NCBI RefSeq assembly: GCF_041435355.1
Contig: NZ_CP108442.1
Coordinates: 1,178,001 to 1,242,000 of the forward strand
Direction: 5' to 3'
Length of the DNA stretch: 64,000 bases
Origin: Streptomyces sp. NBC_01276
GTDB lineage: Bacteria; Actinomycetota; Actinomycetes; Streptomycetales; Streptomycetaceae
A model generated the notes under the pieces. It had not been told where the DNA came from and did not search any database. It saw only the letters and a program-made list of their open reading frames with translations. Shown piece after piece: positions 59,167 through 64,000 of the stretch. Every line of letters starts with the position of its first letter. The first letter of the stretch is position 1. The position numbers and the translations under genes were made by a program.

Positions 59167-59835
59167 GTGACAGACGGCTTCCCGGCTCCCGTCGCGGTGG
59201 CCAACGCGCCCCTGGCAGCGACCGTCACGCGGGTCGCCGAACTCGCGAATAAATTGGGCCGCGCCCGGAACCAGGTCTTCGACCTCCGGCGGCTCTCGGA
59301 AGCCTCCGGGGTCCCCGCCGACGTGATCAAGACCCTGCTCGACGGGCGCCCGGCCGGCGAACCCGATCTCCAGGCGCGTTTCCTCCAGCGCCTGGACCTG
59401 CTCCGGCGGACCCGGGTGAAGCCCAACGGGCGCCGCTACACCCAGCAGGAGATCGCGGACGGCGCCGGAATGTCGCGGCAGCAGGCCGGCGCCCTGATCA
59501 ACGGCGACCGCCGCCCCACCATGGAGCACTGTGACGCCATCCAGCGCTTCTTCGGGGTGCACGCGGGCTTCCTCACCGCCCACGACGCCGACGCCCTCAC
59601 CGACGCGCTCCAGCGGACCGAGCAGCAGCTGCTCCAGGACTTCGCGGGCCGCGAGCGGCAGCCCGTACCGGCCGAGACCGCTTCGGCGGGCGATCCGCTG
59701 GCAAGACTCCTGCAGAACCACGGCGTACGCGGCATCGCGTGGCGGGCCGCCCAACTGCCCAGCGACAAGCACCGGGACAAGGTGACCGAATGGCTGGACA
59801 TGCTTCTCGAAAGCGTCAAACCGAACGAATCATGA
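59167..59835 (+). CDS. HTH regulator, first gene of locus B
   Basis: A 222-aa protein with a central XRE HTH (RRYTQQEIADGAGMSRQQAG then ALINGDRRPTMEHCDAIQRFF, roughly residues 82-122), preceded by a helical region with a possible second degenerate HTH (FDLRRLSEASGVPADVIKTL). The C-terminal tail holds VRGIAWRAAQLPSDKHRDKV. GTG 59167 follows AGGAG eight bases upstream. It begins the operon with the HExxH protein 64 bases downstream; by analogy with ImmA/ImmR pairs, the HExxH protein may act on this regulator. Confidence 0.8.
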   Translation: MTDGFPAPVAVANAPLAATVTRVAELANKLGRARNQVFDLRRLSEASGVPADVIKTLLDGRPAGEPDLQARFLQRLDLLRRTRVKPNGRRYTQQEIADGAGMSRQQAGALINGDRRPTMEHCDAIQRFFGVHAGFLTAHDADALTDALQRTEQQLLQDFAGRERQPVPAETASAGDPLARLLQNHGVRGIAWRAAQLPSDKHRDKVTEWLDMLLESVKPNES

Positions 59836-59899
59836 CCCAGTCGAAAGTCTGGATCTGATCCTTGAGTCCTGGTCCGGATCCGCGCCGACGGGGAGAACG

Positions 59900-60457
59900 G
59901 TGAGCATAGGCAGAGCACAGCGGCGTTTGTGCGGGGAGCTGGTGGCCGGCATCAAGCTGCCCGCCCCCGTGGAGCCCCTGGACCTCTACGCCGCCCTCTG
60001 CGAGGGCATGAGCCGGCACCGCGCCCGCCCGGTGGAGTTCCGCATGGCCGCCTTCCCGCAGGGCACGGCCAGCGGCCTCTGGCTCGACATGGCGGACCGC
60101 GATCTGGTGGTCATCGAGGAACGCACCGCACCCGACCACCAGCTGGTGATCCTGGGCCACGAGCTGTGGCACATGAAGGCCGGCCACTGCAGCCACCACG
60201 TCGACGGCGCCGCCGTCGCCGCCCGGCTCCTGGCCGACGGCGCCGACCTCGGCGAGACGGTCCGCAGCGTCGCGGCGCGCACCCGGGCCGACGTCCAGGA
60301 GGAGACGGACGCCGAGACCTTCGGGCTCCTGCTGGGCAGCAGGTGCCGCACCTGGCTCGCCGGCTCCTCCGGCCTGCGGGCCCCGGCCCAGCGCGACGAA
60401 CTGGCGGGCCGCATCGAAACCTCCCTCGGCTACCGGGGGCACAGGAACGACCGTTGA
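59900..60457 (+). CDS. ImmA/IrrE-like HExxH protein (locus B)
   Basis: A 185-aa soluble protein with HELWH (residues 87-91) in VILGHELWHMKAGH, preceded by DLVVIEERTAPDHQ, the same layout as the locus A protein (HELGH at 86-90). A downstream Glu in EETDAETFGLLLG could be the third zinc ligand. The family includes ImmA and IrrE, which control repressors. GTG 59900 follows GGGAG. Its stop overlaps the MAB_1171c start as TTGA, so production of the two is coupled. Confidence 0.78.
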   Translation: MSIGRAQRRLCGELVAGIKLPAPVEPLDLYAALCEGMSRHRARPVEFRMAAFPQGTASGLWLDMADRDLVVIEERTAPDHQLVILGHELWHMKAGHCSHHVDGAAVAARLLADGADLGETVRSVAARTRADVQEETDAETFGLLLGSRCRTWLAGSSGLRAPAQRDELAGRIETSLGYRGHRNDR

Positions 60458-61635
60458 ACGGACAGGACTACTACATCCCGGCAGCCGCGATGGCGGTCTC
60501 CCTCGTCTGCAAGCTGCCGGCCCTGCGCGCACACTGGCGCGATCCGCTCCTGAGGTCCGTCTGCGTACTGCTGGTCCTGGCCACCGCGGTGTTCACCTTC
60601 GCCGCCCCGCCCACCATCGAAGCCGTCAACCGCTGGACCGGGATCCCCAACTTCTCCGCCCCGCTGGTGTACTGCCTGATGACGGCCTTCAGCGCCTCGT
60701 GCCTGGTGCTGATGTTCAACTGGCGCGGCGGACCGCCGCAGGAGATCCGGCGCACCTCGGCGCGCCTGATCATGGGCTACTCCGTCGTGGTCGTCGCGAT
60801 CGTGGTGTTCTTCCTCCTCGGCGAGGCGTCCGTCGAGCGGCTGCGCGACTTCGACACGTACTACGCCAACACCCCGTACGTCCGCCTGGTGATCGTCTCC
60901 TACCTGCTGGCGCACAGCGTGGCCGCCGCGACCATGGTCGCCATGTGCTGGCGCTGGTCGGTCCAGGTCCACGGCTGGCTCAGGGCCGGGTTGGTGATCA
61001 TCGTGTCCGGGTACTCCATCAGCCTCACCTACGACGCCACCAAGCTGTCCGCGGTCTGCGCGCGCTGGGCCGGTCACGACCTGGACTTCCTGAGCACCTA
61101 CGTGGCCCCGCCCCTGGCCTCCACCGCGGCGCTGGTCAGCGCGGTGGGCTTCGTGCTGCCCCTGGTCTGCCAGCGGGTGTCGGACAGCTGGCAGACCTGG
61201 ACCACGTACCGGCGCCTGGGCGCGCTGTGGCGCGAGGTGCGCAGCACCGCCCCCGGCGGCAGTCCCTGCGTGCGGATGTCCTGGTGGTCCCCGGCCGAGA
61301 TCCGGGTGATCCAGCGGGAGTCCGACATCCACGACGGGTTCCTGCGGCTCGGCCCCAGCTTCGACCGCCGCCACCGCGACTCCGCCTACGAGCGGGCGCG
61401 CGCGGCCGGCGCGGACGAGGAGACCGCCCGGGCCGTCGCGGACGCGGCGATGGTGGCGGCCGCCGTCCGGACGAGCTCCGCCGCCCCCGGGGGGACGGCG
61501 GACGGCGGGACGGACGGGGACCGGGTGCTGGTGACGGCCGACGGTCCGCGCGACCTCGTCCGCATCTCCGACGCCCTGCGGCACTCCCCGCTGGTGGCCG
61601 CGGCCCGGCACCGGGCGGCCCCGGCCGGGGGCTGA
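60454..61635 (+). CDS. MAB_1171c-family membrane protein (locus B)
   Basis: A 393-aa protein starting at TTG 60454, which overlaps the previous stop (TTGA) and follows AGGAA. About seven membrane helices occupy residues ~5-240, for example IMGYSVVVVAIVVFFLLG and LRAGLVIIVSGYSISLTYDA. A soluble C-terminal region of ~150 residues follows (YRRLGALWREVRSTA ... IRVIQRESDIHDGFLRL). It is the paralogue of 13114-14310. Proposed annotations call the family a putative transporter, but a membrane sensor or anchor for the HExxH protein is equally possible. Confidence 0.8.
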   Translation: MNGQDYYIPAAAMAVSLVCKLPALRAHWRDPLLRSVCVLLVLATAVFTFAAPPTIEAVNRWTGIPNFSAPLVYCLMTAFSASCLVLMFNWRGGPPQEIRRTSARLIMGYSVVVVAIVVFFLLGEASVERLRDFDTYYANTPYVRLVIVSYLLAHSVAAATMVAMCWRWSVQVHGWLRAGLVIIVSGYSISLTYDATKLSAVCARWAGHDLDFLSTYVAPPLASTAALVSAVGFVLPLVCQRVSDSWQTWTTYRRLGALWREVRSTAPGGSPCVRMSWWSPAEIRVIQRESDIHDGFLRLGPSFDRRHRDSAYERARAAGADEETARAVADAAMVAAAVRTSSAAPGGTADGGTDGDRVLVTADGPRDLVRISDALRHSPLVAAARHRAAPAGG

Positions 61636-61677
61636 CCCGGGCCGGGACCGCGCGGGAGCCCCCGGTGTACGAACCCC

Positions 61678-62454
61678 TCAGCGGGAGGCGGTCACCGTGA
61701 CGGCCGGGAACAGGTCCTGGAAGGGCCCCGCGGAATCGGTCCCGTCCCGCCCGTACGGGGCGTCGAAGCTCCAGACCATGAAGAGCAGGAACACGATCAG
61801 CGCGCTGAAGAGGCCCGCCAGCAGCAGTTCCCGGCCGGAGCGCCGGATCTGCAGGGTGAAGATCAGCCCGATGGTGACGAGTCCGCCGACCACCAGCCCG
61901 ACCCAGACCACGCTCGGCAGGGTGGACTCGTCGCTCTGGGTGCGCGAGTGGCGGGCGTCGTCGGCGGCCGCGATGTGGTCGAGCAGCGGCTGGTAGGCCT
62001 GTGCCTGCAGCTCGTTCGCGGGGCTCTGGTGGGTGACGTCGCCGCGCAGCTTCCCGAGCAGTTGCGCCCCCTCGTCGGAGGCGCCCTGCCCGGAGACCAG
62101 CCGCGGCCAGTCCACGTTGACCGTGTGGGAGACGTACGCGTCCACCTCGCCGCGGATCCGGTCGCGGACGGGCGCCGGGTAGACGTCGGCGCGCTGGGTG
62201 ACCTCGTAGAGGGACTGCGCCTCGCGGCGCACGCTGTCCTCCGCCCCGCCGCGCGCCTCCCAGACTCCCGCGATGGCCAGACCCAGGACGATCGCGTAGA
62301 CCACGCCGACCATCATCGTCATGTACTCGATGACGTCAGGGGTTTCGCTGGTGTCCTCGTCGGCCGCGACCCGGCGGTGCCGGATCGCGGTGATGGCGAG
62401 GACGACGGCGCAGACGAGCGCCATGGCGATGGCCAGGACCAGCCATTCGGACAC
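61678..62454 (-). CDS. DUF4239/bestrophin-like membrane protein
   Basis: A 258-aa membrane protein with paired helices at each end (LVLAIAMALVCAVVLAI, MMVGVVYAIVLGLAIAGVW; VVWVGLVVGGLVTIGLIFTL and LAGLFSALIVFLLFMVWSF) and a soluble helical middle. It matches the actinobacterial DUF4239, bestrophin-like group. GTG 62454 follows GGGAGA. It is 42 bases downstream of the proline-rich protein gene and probably co-transcribed. The function is unknown; an ion channel role is speculative. Confidence 0.8.
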   Translation of the reverse strand: MSEWLVLAIAMALVCAVVLAITAIRHRRVAADEDTSETPDVIEYMTMMVGVVYAIVLGLAIAGVWEARGGAEDSVRREAQSLYEVTQRADVYPAPVRDRIRGEVDAYVSHTVNVDWPRLVSGQGASDEGAQLLGKLRGDVTHQSPANELQAQAYQPLLDHIAAADDARHSRTQSDESTLPSVVWVGLVVGGLVTIGLIFTLQIRRSGRELLLAGLFSALIVFLLFMVWSFDAPYGRDGTDSAGPFQDLFPAVTVTASR

Positions 62455-62496
62455 GAGAAATCTCCCGTTCGTGGGTGCGTGGGTGCATGGGGTGCG

Positions 62497-63078
62497 TCAG
62501 CCGCGGCTCTTGGAGCGGGGGCGCAGCGCGGCGGCCGCGAGCACGGCCGGGGTGGTGACCACCACCATGAGCATCATCGTGCTCAGGCCGTTCGGGCCGC
62601 GCCGCTCCAGGGCCGCGGAACGGTACGGGCGCACGTGGAAGGCGCGCGCGGGCGTGGCGGCCCTCACCGGAGGCGGGGCGGGAGCCGCCGCGGGGACCGG
62701 CTCCGGTCCGGGTCCGGGCGCCGGCGGAGCCGGGGGCGGCTGCGCCGGGGCGTCCGGCACCGGGACGTCGGGCGCGGGCGTCCCCGGAAGGCCGGGGGCC
62801 TCCCCGGGGTGGTGCACGGTGGGCCGCTGCACGCCGGGCAGGGTCACCCGCACGGAGGGAACGGCCACGGGCGGCCCCGGCACCTCGGGCGGCGGCGGGC
62901 CGGGCGGGCGCACCACGGGCGGCTCCGGATGCCCGCCCGGCACGCACACGTCCACCCGCGCCCCGTGGCCGTGACCGTGGCCGTGGCCGTCGGTTTCGCC
63001 CGCGACCGCCACGTGGCCGTGCAGGGGGCAGAGCACCGCCACCAGACCCGCCCCGGCGAAGTACTGCCAAGCCGTCAC
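62497..63078 (-). CDS. Exported proline-rich protein with C-terminal membrane anchor
   Basis: A 193-aa protein. N-terminal WQYFAGAGLVAVLCPLHGHV acts as signal or anchor and is followed by a His/Gly run (DGHGHGHGHG) that could bind metal. About 100 residues of Pro/Ala/Val repeats (PPPEVPGPPVAVPSV) come next, and the C-terminal GLSTMMLMVVVTTPAVLAAA forms a helix with basic end RPRSKSRG. This resembles a cell-wall-spanning stalk. GTG 63078 follows GGGAGGAG at five bases, so the gene is real despite its low complexity. It is probably co-transcribed with the DUF4239 gene. Confidence 0.65.
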   Translation of the reverse strand: MTAWQYFAGAGLVAVLCPLHGHVAVAGETDGHGHGHGHGARVDVCVPGGHPEPPVVRPPGPPPPEVPGPPVAVPSVRVTLPGVQRPTVHHPGEAPGLPGTPAPDVPVPDAPAQPPPAPPAPGPGPEPVPAAAPAPPPVRAATPARAFHVRPYRSAALERRGPNGLSTMMLMVVVTTPAVLAAAALRPRSKSRG

Positions 63079-63412
63079 CGCGCTCCTCCCGATTCGGCAG
63101 CCGATATGAGGGTTACGGCTGAAGAAACGATCAAGGCGCCGGTTCGACACGCGGCAGAAAGGTCAAGATCCGCCCTCGGAGGGTGACTTCGGGACGGCGG
63201 GAAGGACGCGGGGTCGCCTGATCGCCCGTCAGGCCGGTCCCGGAGGCCCCGGTCGGTCGGATCCGCCCCACGGGCGCAGGCGCGGGCCCCGCGGGCGCGG
63301 GCGCAAGCCCCGCGGGCGCAAGCCGGCCTCCGGGTCGGCCCACCGGTCCTGCCCGACCCGTCCGCCCACCCGTCGGCCCACAGCTCGGCCCCGGCAGGCC
63401 ACCGGCGGGGAG
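63079..63412. other. 334-bp intergenic region
   Basis: No gene seen. It should hold the promoter of the proline-rich protein gene near 63090-63170. Around 63270-63335 there is a GC-rich 15-bp repeat (GGGCGCAAGCCCCGC, then GGGCGCAAGCC) that could fold and end the upstream MarR transcript. Confidence 0.45.
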
Positions 63413-63919
63413 TCAGGCCCCGTCCGCGCGCTCCACGTTGGCGATCATCGTGCGCAGCACCCGGAGCGCGGCGACGTACTCCTCGTCGGCGATGCCCTCG
63501 TGGACCACCGCGCGCAGTTCGGTCACCACGGCCCTCACCCGCGCCCTGGCCGCCTCGCCCGCCCCGGTGAGGTACAGCCGCTGCCCGGCGTCGACGCACA
63601 GCCATCCCCGGTGCACGAGCCGGTCGACGACCCGGGCGATCTCGTCCGGCCCGTCCGCGAGCGGCGTCAGCTGGACGACGGCCTCCGTGCGGGTGGGAGC
63701 CGCCGGGCCGCCGTGGACGCGGTTGAGCACCCAGTACTCGGGCTGGGTGACGTCGATCCGGGCCAGGGCGTCGCGCAGGTGACGGGTGACCTTCGCGTGG
63801 GCCAGGCCGCTCCAGTAGCCGATGGGCTGGGTGGCCAGGGCCTCGTCGGTCGCGGCCGGGTCTGCGGGGGCCTGGTCTGCGGGGGCCTGGTCTGCGGCCG
63901 GGCGCGTCGCGGATGTCAT
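63413..63919 (-). CDS. MarR-family transcriptional regulator
   Basis: A 168-aa MarR-like winged-helix protein. Helices LAHAKVTRHLRDALARIDVT and PEYWVLNRVHG precede the HTH (TRTEAVVQLTPLADGPDEIA then RVVDRLVHRGWL), and the wing is VDAGQRLYLTGAGEAARARV. The N-terminal 25 residues contain ADQAP repeats encoded by a 15-bp DNA repeat. ATG 63919 has TAGCGT (63932-63927, minus strand) ending seven bases before it. The target genes are unknown; the nearby proline-rich/DUF4239 operon is one possibility. Confidence 0.85.
   Translation of the reverse strand: MTSATRPAADQAPADQAPADPAATDEALATQPIGYWSGLAHAKVTRHLRDALARIDVTQPEYWVLNRVHGGPAAPTRTEAVVQLTPLADGPDEIARVVDRLVHRGWLCVDAGQRLYLTGAGEAARARVRAVVTELRAVVHEGIADEEYVAALRVLRTMIANVERADGA
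63859..63897. repeat. 15-bp tandem repeat in the marR 5' end
   Basis: GGTCTGCGGGGGCCT occurs at 63859-63873 and 63874-63888, with a partial third copy after. It encodes the repeated ADQAP of the MarR N terminus. Confidence 0.8.
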
Positions 63920-64000
63920 GGCCCCCACGCTAGCCGCCGCAGTCGGCGCGGCCCTCGGGTCGCGCCGGAGCCCCGTCCCGGGTTGCGCCCCGGTACGCGC

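Overview
The window looks like part of a Streptomyces chromosome or that of a very close relative. Its base composition is very GC-rich, with G or C in nearly every third codon position and many GTG or TTG starts. It also carries an SsgA-like sporulation protein, a WhiB-type Fe-S regulator, a LigD-type polymerase beside an ATP-dependent DNA ligase, an SCO6745-family protein, a GPP34-family protein and two MAB_1171c-family membrane proteins. No rRNA, tRNA, CRISPR array or recognisable riboswitch was found.

Layout. Bases 1-3389 are chromosomal housekeeping: the tail of a methyltransferase-acetyltransferase fusion, type I isopentenyl-diphosphate isomerase (idi), a divergent HATPase-type ATP-binding protein, and a crotonase-fold protein lacking both catalytic glutamates. 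Bases 3390-6461 are an accessory patch: a DUF5958 gene, remnants of IS5-like and IS110-like transposases, a histidine phosphatase, and a nearly complete IS630 element with a frameshift, whose right end supplies the stop codon of the next gene. Bases 6459-12314 hold two DJ-1/PfpI-superfamily genes separated by a tandem-repeat array, an ABC-F ATPase, a Tat-exported amidohydrolase and an unknown protein. Bases 12327-14806 are an operon of an HExxH (ImmA/IrrE-like) protein, a MAB_1171c-type membrane protein and a short-chain dehydrogenase. Then come tex, an SCO6745-family gene, a secreted M1 peptidase, an MpaB-family oxygenase, a secreted sphingomyelinase and a HAD hydrolase.

Bases 23421-26075 are a compact accessory locus. 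An HTH-TPR-like regulator diverges from four small reading frames: a 107-aa protein, a 26-aa hydrophobic microprotein overlapping it by GTGA, a frameshifted gene, and a 70-aa Cys/His protein. Bases 26187-41866 contain an ankyrin-repeat protein, acyl-CoA synthetase with a divergent MerR regulator, and a five-gene minus-strand acyl-CoA catabolic operon (CoA transferase, LLM oxidoreductase, acyl-CoA dehydrogenase, thiolase, FadB-like multifunctional enzyme). They also hold small enzymes, including endonuclease V and a YciI-like protein divergent across only 25 bp. Bases 41847-56282 carry a BNR-repeat exported protein, a dual Fe-S protein, the SsgA-like protein, a second ABC-F ATPase, an acyl-ACP desaturase behind two adjacent perfect operator dyads, WhiB, the LigD/ligase pair, an FAD monooxygenase-like protein, a Nudix protein, GPP34, and a 14-TM exporter fused to a winged-helix-like tail.

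Bases 56406-63919 hold a GH4 6-phospho-glycosidase behind a repeated operator, an MmyB-type HTH regulator, and a second HTH / HExxH / MAB_1171c operon divergent from it. A DUF4239 membrane protein with a proline-rich membrane-anchored partner and a MarR regulator follow.

The best candidates for an undescribed system are the two paralogous HExxH plus MAB_1171c modules (12327-14806 and 57960-61635) and the HTH-TPR regulator/microprotein locus. Many genes here also look leaderless, with a TAnnnT box 6-9 bases before the start codon.
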